From contig JAWOBX010000135.1 of assembly GCA_046484125.1 (NCBI GenBank), positions 1-56,615 on the forward strand: a stretch of 56,615 nucleotides of DNA. The letters run 5' to 3'. The notes below the pieces were generated by a model, which worked only from the letters and a program-made list of their open reading frames with translations, did no database searches and had not been told where the DNA came from. This document shows positions 43,221-51,693 of the stretch, in pieces; the stretch's first letter is position 1; each line of letters opens with the position of its first letter. The stretch comes from JBGLNL01 sp046484125 (lineage in GTDB: Bacteria; Chloroflexota; Dehalococcoidia; SZUA-161; SpSt-899). The position numbers and the translations under genes are program-made.

Positions 43221-44396
43221 CTAATCCTTTCTGAGGATGATGCCGTCCGCCGGTCCGCCGGCCCCGCTGGCTATCAATACCACATCGGCATTATCTATTT
43301 GACTGGGGGAAGTTCCCCTTATCTGTCTGACTGCCTCAACTATTCGAGTCGTATCGAGTTTCCCCTGGCCGATCGAGCCGCCATCGGTGTTGAGGGGCAG
43401 CTCTCCCCCGACCCGGATACGGTCGCCTCCTTCGCAGAATGCGGCTCCCTCTCCCCTCCCGCAGAAGCCCAGCGCCTCGAGTTGCATGGGCACGTAAGGT
43501 ACGAATAAATCGTCGAGCATGGCCGCTTTTATATCCTTCGGGGACATACCCGCTACACGGAACAGTTCCTGAGCCATATTCTTCATTTCAGGCAGTTCGG
43601 TAAATACCTCCCGGGTATAGCTGGTGTGGAACTGTCCTTCCGGCGCCATGCCAAAGGCCGCTGAGCTTATGATCGCCGGCTTTTGCCGGAGCGCCCTGGC
43701 CCTCTCCGGCGTGGTAACGATAATAGCAATGGCACCGTCGACCTTAGGGGCAAAGTCATATTCCCGCATGGGATCGACTACAACTTTTGAGTTCATGTAG
43801 TCATCGATGGTGATGGGTTTATCGAAGAAAATCGCGTTCGGGTTTCTGGAAGCATTCTCACTATCTACTATCGGTATCCATCCGAACTGCTCGGGCCTGG
43901 CTCCGAATTCGTGCATATAACGCCGGTAGGTCATACCCACAAAACCGGGTTGTCCGATGAGCCCGTACGAGTCGAAGAAATCATGCCGGATGATGTCCAG
44001 CGAATCGTCCTGCAATTCCTTGGCCACCCGGTAATCCGAGAGGGATTTCTCCGCTCCCGAGGCACGATGGGCCGGCTGGTAATAGACACAGTAATTGACC
44101 GCGCCAGAAGCAACCGCTTGAATCGCGTTCATCATGCCGCTGTTGCCCCAGTGTGATTCGCTGTGATAGGTCAAGTTATCGATTCCCAGCCCTTTCGTGA
44201 CGTACGAAGGGTCGGGACCGTCATCGACGTTTTTGACCAGGCCGTCAATGTCATATATGTTCAGCCCCGCGTCGTCGGCCGCCAGCTTGATGCACTCGCA
44301 GGCCGTATACCACTCAGTTTTGCCGATATTAGTGGAGAAGTCTACCGCACCTATTCCGACTATGGCTGTCTTTTCTTTGATATTCTCAGTGGCCAT
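43221..44396 (-). CDS. Thiolase-fold SCP-x/Ltp2-like protein, type A, copy 1
   Basis: 391 residues, same length as the copy at 39821. Start TAIVGIGAVDFSTNIGKTEWYTACECI; nucleophile region SESHWGNSGMMNAIQAVASGAVN lacks the NCxSG cysteine; C-terminal NTDGGSIGQGKLDTTRIVEAVRQIRGTSPSQ differs from the usual HG(W/M)N segment, having LDTTR in its place. Loss of this His may change or abolish catalysis, so it could be a structural partner of the type B protein. It lies between DUF35 genes in the operon. Confidence 0.85.
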   Translation of the reverse strand: MATENIKEKTAIVGIGAVDFSTNIGKTEWYTACECIKLAADDAGLNIYDIDGLVKNVDDGPDPSYVTKGLGIDNLTYHSESHWGNSGMMNAIQAVASGAVNYCVYYQPAHRASGAEKSLSDYRVAKELQDDSLDIIRHDFFDSYGLIGQPGFVGMTYRRYMHEFGARPEQFGWIPIVDSENASRNPNAIFFDKPITIDDYMNSKVVVDPMREYDFAPKVDGAIAIIVTTPERARALRQKPAIISSAAFGMAPEGQFHTSYTREVFTELPEMKNMAQELFRVAGMSPKDIKAAMLDDLFVPYVPMQLEALGFCGRGEGAAFCEGGDRIRVGGELPLNTDGGSIGQGKLDTTRIVEAVRQIRGTSPSQIDNADVVLIASGAGGPADGIILRKD

Positions 44397-44405
44397 GTTA
44401 TCCTC

Positions 44406-44834
44406 CTAAGCCTCCCTCTTCTTGAACCGGTAAAGGGTCTGTCCGTCGGGGAGTTCCTCGAACATCACTTCCACCGGTAACCCGATCCGGACTTCCTCCG
44501 GTTCGATATCGTGGGTATTGGCGGTGATTCTGACGCCTTCGTCCGTTTCCACAAGGACGACCGCGTACGGGAGCTTGAAGGCCGGATAAGCCATCCTGTC
44601 CGCGGTGAACATGATGAAAGAATAGATGAATCCTTTCCCGGTTGATTCTTTCCATTCCAGCGTATCCTGTGAGTGGCAGGAAGGGCACATGGGGCGGGGT
44701 GGGTGAAAGTACTTATCGCACTTGCTGCAATGCTGAATGACCAGCTTGTGATTTTTAACCGCGTCCCAGTATCCCTGGTTATCGACGTCGATATAGGGAC
44801 GCATGATCGGGATGCCTTTTACGTACTCGACCAT
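44406..44834 (-). CDS. DUF35 zinc-ribbon/OB-fold protein, type B, copy 1
   Basis: 142 residues with the extension IPIMRPYIDVDNQGYWDAV, zinc ribbon CSKC and CPSC, and OB fold GKGFIYSFIMFTADRMAYPAFKLPYAVVLVETDEG, VRIGLPVEVMFEELPDG. Equivalent to the copy at 41015. It follows the type B thiolase-fold gene by 45 bp and precedes the type A gene by 9 bp. Confidence 0.9.
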   Translation of the reverse strand: MVEYVKGIPIMRPYIDVDNQGYWDAVKNHKLVIQHCSKCDKYFHPPRPMCPSCHSQDTLEWKESTGKGFIYSFIMFTADRMAYPAFKLPYAVVLVETDEGVRITANTHDIEPEEVRIGLPVEVMFEELPDGQTLYRFKKREA

Positions 44835-44879
44835 CTCATAACCTCCTCATAAAGTGCCGGCTATATTCCAGGCGTTTCA

Positions 44880-46112
44880 TCAATCTTTCCTCAGGATGAT
44901 GCCGCTTGAGGGAACACCGGGGCCGCCGGTTACCATCGAAAGCTCAACATCCTTCACCTGGTTGTATGATGTGCCACGAATCTGACGGACTCCCTCGATT
45001 ACCAGGTTCCAGCCATGCAGGTATGCCTCTGAAAGCAGACCACCTGAGGTATTGCATGGGATCTTTCCATCAACTCGGATATTGTCTCCGCCCTCGATGA
45101 ATCTGCCCCCCTCACCGCGCTCGCAGAACCCCAGCTCTTCTAACTGTATTATGCCGCCTATGCTATAAGGATCGTAAAGCTGGGCTACGTCGATATCGTC
45201 AGGCCCGACTTCAGCGATGCGGTAAAGCTCCTGACCCATGTACCAGGTCTCTACCAGGCCCGAGATAATGGGGCGGTTATAGATTGTTTGTATCTCCTGC
45301 TCAACCGGTGAGCTCTGTGCCGCGGATAGGAATACCGCTGGTGGTTGTTTCAGGTCCCTGGCTCGCTCTACTGTGGTGATGATGTAAGCGGCTGCTCCGT
45401 CAGTATCCACGCAGCAATCGTGTAGTTTCAGCGGATCCACGATCATCGGCGACTCCATATAGTCTTCCATGGTTATGGGGCGTCCGTAGAATATCGCGTC
45501 GGGATTGTTCTGGGCGTATTCCCTCAGGACAATCGGCCACCAGCCCATCTGTTCACGCGTGATACCGAATTCATACATCCATCTCTTCCCCCACACCCCG
45601 GCCCACGCCAGAGGAGTGACGAAGCCGAAAGGCCAGTGATAACCATAATGAGGCGTTACCGCCGTCAGCATGTACTCCGCGTATGAATCTCCCCTTCCAT
45701 ATCGTTGCCCGGAGGCTTCGTTCAGGCTTCGGTAACAGCACACGTAATCGGCCTGTCCAGTGGCTACCGCCGCGGCAGCGTGCATTGTAACTCCGCACCC
45801 AGCCCCGCCTCCGCCAGTCACCTCACTGCTGAATCTCACGTTCGGTATGCCGAGCGTATTTACCAGCATGGGAAGCGCGAGACGGTCAATGGTGAAGGTC
45901 TCGAACCCGTCGATATCCTCCACCTTCAGGCCGGCGTCATCTGCCGCGTTGACTATGGCTTCACAGGCCATATCCAGTTCATCTCGTTGAGAATCCCGTG
46001 TATATTTGGTCTGGCCTATGCCCACGATGGCCACTTTGTTCTTGATCAGATTGGCATCTGCCGGCGGCCTGGTGTCCGTCCGGTATTTTCGGGAAACGTA
46101 TTCCTGTAGCAT
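44880..46112 (-). CDS. Thiolase-fold SCP-x/Ltp2-like protein, type B, copy 1
   Basis: 410 residues with the type B extension EYVSRKYRTDTRPPADANLIK and core VAIVGIGQTKYTRDSQRDELDMA. The nucleophile region reads SSEVTGGGGAGCGVTMHAAAAVATG, followed by CCYRSLNEASGQRYGRG. The C-terminal NTSGGLLSEAYLHGWNLVIEGVRQIRG keeps the HGW motif of Ltp2-like proteins. AGAGGTGG precedes the ATG. It is the first of four thiolase-fold genes in transcription order, right after a MaoC pair, as expected for hydration followed by aldol cleavage. Confidence 0.88.
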   Translation of the reverse strand: MLQEYVSRKYRTDTRPPADANLIKNKVAIVGIGQTKYTRDSQRDELDMACEAIVNAADDAGLKVEDIDGFETFTIDRLALPMLVNTLGIPNVRFSSEVTGGGGAGCGVTMHAAAAVATGQADYVCCYRSLNEASGQRYGRGDSYAEYMLTAVTPHYGYHWPFGFVTPLAWAGVWGKRWMYEFGITREQMGWWPIVLREYAQNNPDAIFYGRPITMEDYMESPMIVDPLKLHDCCVDTDGAAAYIITTVERARDLKQPPAVFLSAAQSSPVEQEIQTIYNRPIISGLVETWYMGQELYRIAEVGPDDIDVAQLYDPYSIGGIIQLEELGFCERGEGGRFIEGGDNIRVDGKIPCNTSGGLLSEAYLHGWNLVIEGVRQIRGTSYNQVKDVELSMVTGGPGVPSSGIILRKD

Positions 46113-46155
46113 TTATCCACCTCTTTCACGAATATAGCAAATAGCAATTACCGTA

Positions 46156-46581
46156 TCAGTCAGCCAGGGCCATGGTTACCGTACCCCAGGCGTGCGGGCC
46201 GTCCGCGACGGAAAGGGCGTATTCAACATCGATCAGGTTCTGCCCTTCCTCGGCGTATTTTTTCGCGATCTTGCCGGTGTGGGTTATAGTATCACCGGGA
46301 TATACGGTCATGCCCAGATTTATCACCATCTTCTTCAACTCGCCCTCCGGCCCGCTCCAGTCGGTAAGGTATTTCCCGATGAAGCCTCCGGTGGAAAGAA
46401 TATTGAGAAAAATATCTTTTGCCCCGGCTTTCTGCGCCACTTCGTGATCGTGATGGACCGGGGTGAAGTCCCGGCTGGCGATCGCCGAGGCGATTATGGT
46501 AGTACGAGTGATCTCTCGGTTGAAGGCGGGAAGCTCGTCTCCCTCGTTTATTTCGCTGAATTTGACTGATTTATAGCTCAT
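46156..46581 (-). CDS. MaoC-family hydratase, catalytic-type, second pair
   Basis: A 141-residue hot-dog-fold protein. ASRDFTPVHHDHEVAQKAG corresponds to the hydratase-2 motif, retaining the catalytic Asp and His but with Thr where Asn is usual. It ends with PGDTITHTGKIAKKYAEEGQNLIDVEYAL, family-typical. It follows the gene at 46592 by 10 bp; the two probably form a heteromeric enoyl-CoA hydratase like ChsH1-ChsH2, where only one half is catalytic. Confidence 0.88.
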   Translation of the reverse strand: MSYKSVKFSEINEGDELPAFNREITRTTIIASAIASRDFTPVHHDHEVAQKAGAKDIFLNILSTGGFIGKYLTDWSGPEGELKKMVINLGMTVYPGDTITHTGKIAKKYAEEGQNLIDVEYALSVADGPHAWGTVTMALAD

Positions 46582-46591
46582 CTTTTCCCCC

Positions 46592-47101
46592 TTACTGGCC
46601 GGCAGGTTTGAACTTCATCACCGTAAAAGGCTGTTTGCAGACCACTTCTCCGTTCTGGTTGGTGTAGGTGTATTCAGCGGTGATGAAGGCGCCTGTGCCC
46701 ATTCTCGTGGTTTTCTCATCGGAAACCTTGATCAGTTTGATGGTATAACTGATGCGGTCCCCCAGTTTCATTGGTTTGAAGTATTCATGAGTGGTAGTAG
46801 TCGCCACCACGCCGAAGTATCCCGCTTCGTCCATGGCATCACACGCCTTTGCCAGGGGATCGGGTGGCAGCTCTTTCTTCGGCCAGAGCACCGGGATGCA
46901 GAAGGCCTGGGCCATCTGTGGTGGAGCGATTATCCCGCCGTACTTCGTGGTTTTGGCGTATTCTTCGTCAGTATAAAGCGGGTTACCATCCTCCATTGCC
47001 TCGCACCAGTGCCGGATCATGGCCTTATTCACCTCGTCATTGGCGGGGAACGGGCCGGCTTCCTCGCCGACCATCGACTTCAGTTCATCGATTACGCTCA
47101 T
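46592..47101 (-). CDS. MaoC N-terminal-like (non-catalytic) hydratase subunit, second pair
   Basis: 169 residues of hot-dog fold. The place of the catalytic motif reads AMEDGNPLYTDEEYAKTTKYGGIIAPPQM, with Tyr in place of the catalytic His, as in HadA/HadC-like or ChsH2 N-terminal domains. Later YFKPMKLGDRISYTIKLIKVSDEKTTRMGTGAFITAEYTYTNQNGEVVC fits the family. It likely supports substrate binding for the protein encoded at 46156-46581. Confidence 0.87.
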   Translation of the reverse strand: MSVIDELKSMVGEEAGPFPANDEVNKAMIRHWCEAMEDGNPLYTDEEYAKTTKYGGIIAPPQMAQAFCIPVLWPKKELPPDPLAKACDAMDEAGYFGVVATTTTHEYFKPMKLGDRISYTIKLIKVSDEKTTRMGTGAFITAEYTYTNQNGEVVCKQPFTVMKFKPAGQ

Positions 47102-47174
47102 TTGGTGATTACCTCCAAAATACTGTTGCCAATTCTAAACGTTTTTCCCTGAAATTGTGTATCATGCGCCTGGC

Positions 47175-48350
47175 TTATCTGCCTCGTGGCAGGAGTAATC
47201 CCGCCATGGCGATGATATCCCGCTGGATCTCCACAGCGCCGCCACCGAAGGTGAAGATGATATCGCTTCTAAAAGCCTGTTCAACCCTTCCCTTGAGCGG
47301 AGCCCATTTGGAACCCTTCTGGAGCTGTCCGAACTGCCCCAGTATTTGGAGCAGGGAGCCGTTTACACGATTACGCAATTCAGAGCCCCATACTTTGACG
47401 GCTGAAGCTTCGGCGAATGGAACCTGTCCGTTTTCCACCATCCAGGCCACGTTGAAATTCAGCATTCTCAGGACTTCGATTTCAATGGTCAGTTCGGCCA
47501 GCTTCTGCCTGACCCATGGCTCTTCTATTACCGCTTTGCCGTCAATCTTTGTTTCTCTGGCCCACCGGGTCACGTCTTCGATATTGCGCCTCATTGACCC
47601 GGAAGGGCTTATGGCCACCCGTTCGAAATCGAGCTGGGTGGTGATGTACTTCCACCCCATGTTTTCCTCACCGATGCGCCACTCCTCCGGTACACGGACG
47701 TTATCCAGGTATGTGGTGTTGAGCCTCTCGCCACCGACGATATAGTTCGGTTCAATGGAGATTCCGGGATGGTTCATGGGTATCATGAATACGGTGAGGC
47801 CCTTGTGTTTTTTGGGCGCGTTGGGGTCGGTCCTGGTCGCCAGCCAGAGGTAGTCCGAATAATGTGCGCAACTTGTGAATACTTTCTGACCGTTGATTAC
47901 GTACTCGTTACCCTCCTTGACGGCGCTGGTCTTGAGCGACGCCAGGTCGCTGCCGGCTTCCGGCTCCGAGTAGCCGATGGCTACCTCCATTTCACCCCGC
48001 ACGATTGGCGGAAGGAATTTCCTTTTCTGTTCTTCGGAGCCCACGCGCATAATGGCGGGGCCAACGGCGTTGAGGGCCATCTCAGGAAGCGCGATGCCTT
48101 CATAAGACATGATTTCGGAAAACAGGTGTTGTTCGATTGCACCGCGGCCCTGGCCTCCGTATTCCTTCGGCCATCCCACGCCCAGCCAGCCGTCGCGGCC
48201 CATCTGACGGATGAACTCACTGTGAGCCGGACCCTTATCCATATCCTGGCGTTCCAGGTCGGCCTCCAGCTCGGGGGTCATGTGGTTGTGGACGTATTGA
48301 GTGAGGTCGTCAGCGAACTGCTGCTGTTCCGGGGTGAGTGCGAATTCCAT
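47175..48350 (-). CDS. Acyl-CoA dehydrogenase, second paralog
   Basis: A 391-residue FAD enzyme with FALTPEQQQFADDLTQYVHNHM at the N-terminus, WLGVGWPKEYGGQGRGAIEQHLF, AIGYSEPEAGSDLASLKTSAV, YVINGQKVFTSCAHYSDYLWLATRT, and the C-terminal IFTFGGGAVEIQRDIIAMAGLLLPRG. The last segment parallels GGGTNEIQRN of FadE/ChsE-type subunits. With the paralog at 38193 it could form an alpha2-beta2 enzyme as known for steroid side-chain dehydrogenases. It lies between two MaoC pairs. Confidence 0.92.
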   Translation of the reverse strand: MEFALTPEQQQFADDLTQYVHNHMTPELEADLERQDMDKGPAHSEFIRQMGRDGWLGVGWPKEYGGQGRGAIEQHLFSEIMSYEGIALPEMALNAVGPAIMRVGSEEQKRKFLPPIVRGEMEVAIGYSEPEAGSDLASLKTSAVKEGNEYVINGQKVFTSCAHYSDYLWLATRTDPNAPKKHKGLTVFMIPMNHPGISIEPNYIVGGERLNTTYLDNVRVPEEWRIGEENMGWKYITTQLDFERVAISPSGSMRRNIEDVTRWARETKIDGKAVIEEPWVRQKLAELTIEIEVLRMLNFNVAWMVENGQVPFAEASAVKVWGSELRNRVNGSLLQILGQFGQLQKGSKWAPLKGRVEQAFRSDIIFTFGGGAVEIQRDIIAMAGLLLPRGR

Positions 48351-48477
48351 TTTGTCCTCCGATCAGTCTGACTGCCAAAGGTTCGGGATTGTCAGCTTAA
48401 GCAGGATAAGTTACCATATGTCTTTGTCGATTCATTTACAGTAGCTCAAGCCATTATATGTCTGGTGCAAGGTGGAG

Positions 48478-48912
48478 TTACACGGATTTACTGGGAAGCG
48501 CCGCCTCGAAAGTACCCGTGATCTTGGTGTCACCATTCTGGTCCTGCGCGATTACCTCACAGCCTATGATATTCTGACCGTTTTCCGAGCGTTTATCCTT
48601 TACTGTTCCGGTGATGGTTATTGCGTCTCCAGGTCTGGTCATTCCACCAAATCGGACGCTGAATTTCCTCAGATATTTCTTCGGGACAAAAGTGGTAACA
48701 GCCTGTCCTACAAATCCCATAATGAGCATACCATGAGCCACCCTTCCGCCCAGACCGGCCATTGTACCCCACTCATCATCCATGTGAAGCGGATTGAAGT
48801 CTCCGGAGGCCCCGGCATATCGCCATATTTGATCCTTGGTAACCGCGTCCTTTTCAAGTTTGGGGATGATATCTCCTACATTCACATCTTCGAAATAAAG
48901 CTCATGTGCCAT
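48478..48912 (-). CDS. MaoC-family enoyl-CoA hydratase, catalytic-type, first pair
   Basis: 144 residues with the canonical hydratase-2 motif YAGASGDFNPLHMDD and RVAHGMLIMGFVGQ, then PGDAITITGTVKDKRSENGQNIIGCEVIAQDQNG. It hydrates trans-2-enoyl-CoA. The ATG at 48912 is preferred over in-frame codons further up, which overlap the preceding gene. It lies 10 bp after the N-terminal-type subunit gene; the pair resembles HadAB. Confidence 0.91.
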   Translation of the reverse strand: MAHELYFEDVNVGDIIPKLEKDAVTKDQIWRYAGASGDFNPLHMDDEWGTMAGLGGRVAHGMLIMGFVGQAVTTFVPKKYLRKFSVRFGGMTRPGDAITITGTVKDKRSENGQNIIGCEVIAQDQNGDTKITGTFEAALPSKSV

Positions 48913-48922
48913 GATCCACCGC

Positions 48923-49372
48923 CTATTTTCGCTCAATCATAGTGGTGCGCGCCGTCAGCACCTTTTCGTCCTTTTGATTCTTGTACACAGTCTCGATAGT
49001 GATGATATCCATCGAACTGCCTGACTTGCTCTGTTTTTCCACCACATTGGCGACTGTGGTTTTACCGCTCAGTACATCGCCCGGATAGATCTCCTTGTGG
49101 TATTCATATTCCTCTCCACCGTGGACGATCATCATGTAATTGATGTTGAGATCTTTCATGAACTGATCGGTATTGCTTTGCCAGTTTCCCGGTACTGTAA
49201 TATATGTGGGTGGGGCCGGTATATCATCATACCCCTCACTGAGAGCCACCTGTTTATCCAGATAAACAGGGTTATTATCACCGATGGCCCGGACCAGTTC
49301 CCGTATCTTGCAACGTTCTACTTCCCAGGGGGCGACTTCGTACTCTCTGCCAATCTGGCTCTTATCCGCCAT
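48923..49372 (-). CDS. MaoC N-terminal-like (non-catalytic) hydratase subunit, first pair
   Basis: 149 residues, first gene of the acyl-CoA operon. It has IGREYEVAPWEVERCKIRELVRAIGDNNPVYLDKQVAL, with Tyr where the catalytic hydratase has His, and YITVPGNWQ, YEYHKEIYPGDVLSGKTTVANVVEKQSKSGSSMDIITIETVYKNQ. This is the HadA/FAS1-type pattern. AAGGTGGTG precedes the ATG. Transcription starts from a consensus promoter about 75 bp upstream. Confidence 0.9.
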   Translation of the reverse strand: MADKSQIGREYEVAPWEVERCKIRELVRAIGDNNPVYLDKQVALSEGYDDIPAPPTYITVPGNWQSNTDQFMKDLNINYMMIVHGGEEYEYHKEIYPGDVLSGKTTVANVVEKQSKSGSSMDIITIETVYKNQKDEKVLTARTTMIERK

Positions 49373-49447
49373 ATTTCACCACCTTAACTGGAACTATTGA
49401 ATGGCTGGGAAAATGTGAGTTGTCGAGGTAAACATTTGTCGATAGTG

Positions 49448-49476
49448 ATTATAAGTAGCCTGGTGTAACATGTCAA
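49448..49476 (-). promoter_or_regulatory. Consensus promoter of the acyl-CoA degradation operon
   Basis: On the minus strand a perfect TTGACA (complement 49471-49476) and a perfect TATAAT (complement 49448-49453) are separated by exactly 17 bp, about 75 bp before the first MaoC gene. Such a perfect housekeeping promoter implies strong transcription unless a repressor acts. Confidence 0.75.
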
Positions 49477-49571
49477 GTGTAAGTGATAACATGAACCATT
49501 GGTGCCATTACATACGGTATACTTAGTCATTTTGTTTCCATTACGTCCTATATGTTATCATTTCGGAACTC

Positions 49572-49600
49572 TTGACTTTTAGGCTCAAACGGTGTATTTT
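49572..49600 (+). promoter_or_regulatory. Promoter of the aldehyde oxidoreductase gene
   Basis: TTGACT (49572-49577, five of six) and TATTTT (49595-49600, four of six) with a 17-bp spacer. The predicted leader is about 125 bases. Confidence 0.5.
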
Positions 49601-49645
49601 ACCTCCTGACAAGAAGTTCATTTCCCGGTTTAGATGAGTGAACGT

Positions 49646-49699
49646 AAACACGGCTTACCGGCCGTGTTTTCACATAGGCTCAGTTCTGGTTCGTACCAG
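49646..49699 (+). promoter_or_regulatory. Two hairpins in the aor leader
   Basis: A 9-bp stem AAACACGGC/GCCGTGTTT (49646-49654 and 49661-49669) is followed by TTCAC, and a 5-bp stem CTGGT-TCGT-ACCAG lies at 49686-49699. The first may be an attenuator; together they could be part of a metal-cofactor-sensing leader. No known riboswitch class was recognised. Confidence 0.4.
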
Positions 49700-49730
49700 T
49701 CTCAAGTTATTTTAATTAAGGAGGTTCATT

Positions 49731-51590
49731 ATGGGCGCCTATGAGAAGAAGATGCTTGAAGTTGATCTGACCGATGGCAGCCTCGGAAGTTCTCAATTGG
49801 ATAAGGACACCTTGCGCCAATACATCGGTGGCAGCGGGCTGGCGGCGAAGCTGTTTTTCGACCGCGTTTCGCCGGAGGTCGATCCTCTTTCTCCCGATAA
49901 CGTACTGTTTGTTACAACGGGACCTCTCAGCGGAACTACCATCCCCGGTGGGTCTCGATTCTCTGTTTGCGCCAAGTCCCCGCTGACTGATACGTGGGGG
50001 GAGAGCTCATGCGGAGGTACATTTGCGGCCTGGCTGAGATCGGCGGGCTGCGATGGTATAGCCATCAAGGGGGCATCGGATAAACCGGTCTACATGGTAA
50101 TTCAGGATGGCAAGGCTGAACTAAAGGATGCGGCGGATTTATGGGGTAAAGGCAATTACGAGGTCATCGATCTGCTGAAGGAGCGATACGGCGGGGAAAA
50201 GAATGCCAGCGTTCTGTCAATCGGGCAGGCGGGCGAAAACCAGGTCCGTTATGCGGCCATTGCCAATGAGAAACGAGACTTCATTGGACGAACCGGTATG
50301 GGTGCCGTGATGGGTTCCAAAAAGCTCAAGGCGATTGTGGCCGTTGGAAACGGAAGGGTTGATGCCGCGGTGCCTGATGTATTCGCTGAGAAGCGGAAGC
50401 AGTACACCGAGAATGCCAAGGGGCATTTTATCGTGGACATAGTCAGGCAGGGAGGCACTAATGGGGCGCTGGATTTCGGTGCCATGCTCGGTGACCTGCC
50501 CGGCAGGAACTGGGCGGCCGGTGATATGAATGCCTTCGTCCCCAAGATCGGTGGTGGCGTTCTGAACAGCGAGGAGTTCCTTACCGGAAGGGATCAATGC
50601 CATGGCTGTCTGGTCAGTTGTAAGAGAGTGGTCAAGACGGAACTGGGGCCCTATAAGTTGAAAGCCCCGGCCGGTCCCGAGTACGAGGGAGTTGCCAGCC
50701 TCGGATCGCTTCTGATGATCGACGATATGGCAGCCGTTATCAAGATGAACGAGATGTGCAATGACTACGGCATGGATGTTATCTCTTGTGGTGCAACCAT
50801 CGCCATGGCCATGGATTGCTACGAGAAGGGGATTATTACCTCGGCGGATACTGACGGCGTAGAATTGAAGTGGGGGAATGTGGAGGCGGTTATGAAATTG
50901 ATCGATAAGATCGCTAACCGGGACGGCTTTGGAAACGTGCTGGCCGATGGAGCAAAACGGGCTGCCGGGAAAATCGGCGGGAATGCCGCCGATTATGCGG
51001 TGGTGGTTAAGGGGCTCGAGGTCCCGATGCATGACCCGCGCGCGTTCCACGGACTTGGCCTTTCTTACGCGGTCGGTATTCGCGGTGCCTGCCATACCAA
51101 TGATCTCACATACAGCGTCGAGCAGGGTATTGTCGCCTGGCCGGACGCGGGACTCCCCGGAGGCTATGAGCAGAAATCCAGCGCGGGTAAAGCGGAAATG
51201 GTTCTTGCTTCGCAAAACCTTGGCCAGGTTGTCAATTCAGCGCCCCTTTGCTATCTCCTTATGTCGGTTATCAGCCCTATGGAATTTGTGGAGCTTACCA
51301 GTGCCGCCAGCGGTTTTGATTACACGCTGGATGAGTTGCTTGAATGTGGCGAGCGGATCTGGATGCTTAAGCGGGGGCTAAACAATCTTATGGGTATCAC
51401 GGCGGCTGATGATACGCTGCCATCGCAGGTGCTGACATCTCCTCCGGATGGACCGGCGGTTGGCTCCGTGCCTGACCTTGACTTGATGCTGAAGGAATTC
51501 TATTCGCTCAGAGGCCTGGATGATGGCGGGAAACCGGAAAGAGCAAAACTGGAAGCGCTCGGCCTTTTCGATCTGGCGGCCAGGCTCTAG
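49731..51590 (+). CDS. aor: Tungsten/molybdenum aldehyde ferredoxin oxidoreductase family protein
   Basis: Oxidises aldehydes to acids with ferredoxin as acceptor, using a bis-pterin W or Mo cofactor. The 619-residue length is normal. The N-terminal domain shows LEVDLTDGSL, YIGGSGLAAKLFFD and GGSRFSVCAKSPLTDTWGESSCGG. The [4Fe-4S] ligands are C290, C293, C297 (CHGCLVSC) and C507 (APLCYLL). AAGGAGG precedes the ATG. Downstream MoeB and MoaD-like genes support a pterin cofactor role. Substrate unknown; it may clear aldehydes from the neighbouring acyl-CoA cleavage pathway, which is inference. Confidence 0.93.
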   Translation: MGAYEKKMLEVDLTDGSLGSSQLDKDTLRQYIGGSGLAAKLFFDRVSPEVDPLSPDNVLFVTTGPLSGTTIPGGSRFSVCAKSPLTDTWGESSCGGTFAAWLRSAGCDGIAIKGASDKPVYMVIQDGKAELKDAADLWGKGNYEVIDLLKERYGGEKNASVLSIGQAGENQVRYAAIANEKRDFIGRTGMGAVMGSKKLKAIVAVGNGRVDAAVPDVFAEKRKQYTENAKGHFIVDIVRQGGTNGALDFGAMLGDLPGRNWAAGDMNAFVPKIGGGVLNSEEFLTGRDQCHGCLVSCKRVVKTELGPYKLKAPAGPEYEGVASLGSLLMIDDMAAVIKMNEMCNDYGMDVISCGATIAMAMDCYEKGIITSADTDGVELKWGNVEAVMKLIDKIANRDGFGNVLADGAKRAAGKIGGNAADYAVVVKGLEVPMHDPRAFHGLGLSYAVGIRGACHTNDLTYSVEQGIVAWPDAGLPGGYEQKSSAGKAEMVLASQNLGQVVNSAPLCYLLMSVISPMEFVELTSAASGFDYTLDELLECGERIWMLKRGLNNLMGITAADDTLPSQVLTSPPDGPAVGSVPDLDLMLKEFYSLRGLDDGGKPERAKLEALGLFDLAARL

Positions 51591-51647
51591 GCTTTACGCC
51601 TGTAAAACAGCGTTTAAAATATAGACCATTTACCCGGCAGGGTTACG

Positions 51648-51693
51648 TTGACAGGCGGGTCGGTTACCATTGGCGAACCGACCCGCCTGTCAA
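51648..51693 (+). terminator. Perfect 18-bp stem-loop after aor
   Basis: Arms TTGACAGGCGGGTCGGTT (51648-51665) and its exact reverse complement (51676-51693) enclose a 10-base loop. It lies 57 bp after the aor stop. Only AAATTT follows, not a full T-run, so it may terminate weakly, protect the mRNA end or act in both directions. Confidence 0.55.

Larger units (their letters stand above)
49373..49730. other. Divergent control region between the acyl-CoA operon and aor
   Basis: No gene is seen in these 358 bp. They hold a leftward consensus promoter (49448-49476), a rightward promoter (49572-49600) and two leader hairpins before aor. Confidence 0.7.

Noticed and set aside
50217..51215. A 332-codon leftward open frame
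   Set aside because: It is a mirror of the aldehyde oxidoreductase gene, with no ribosome binding site or family features.
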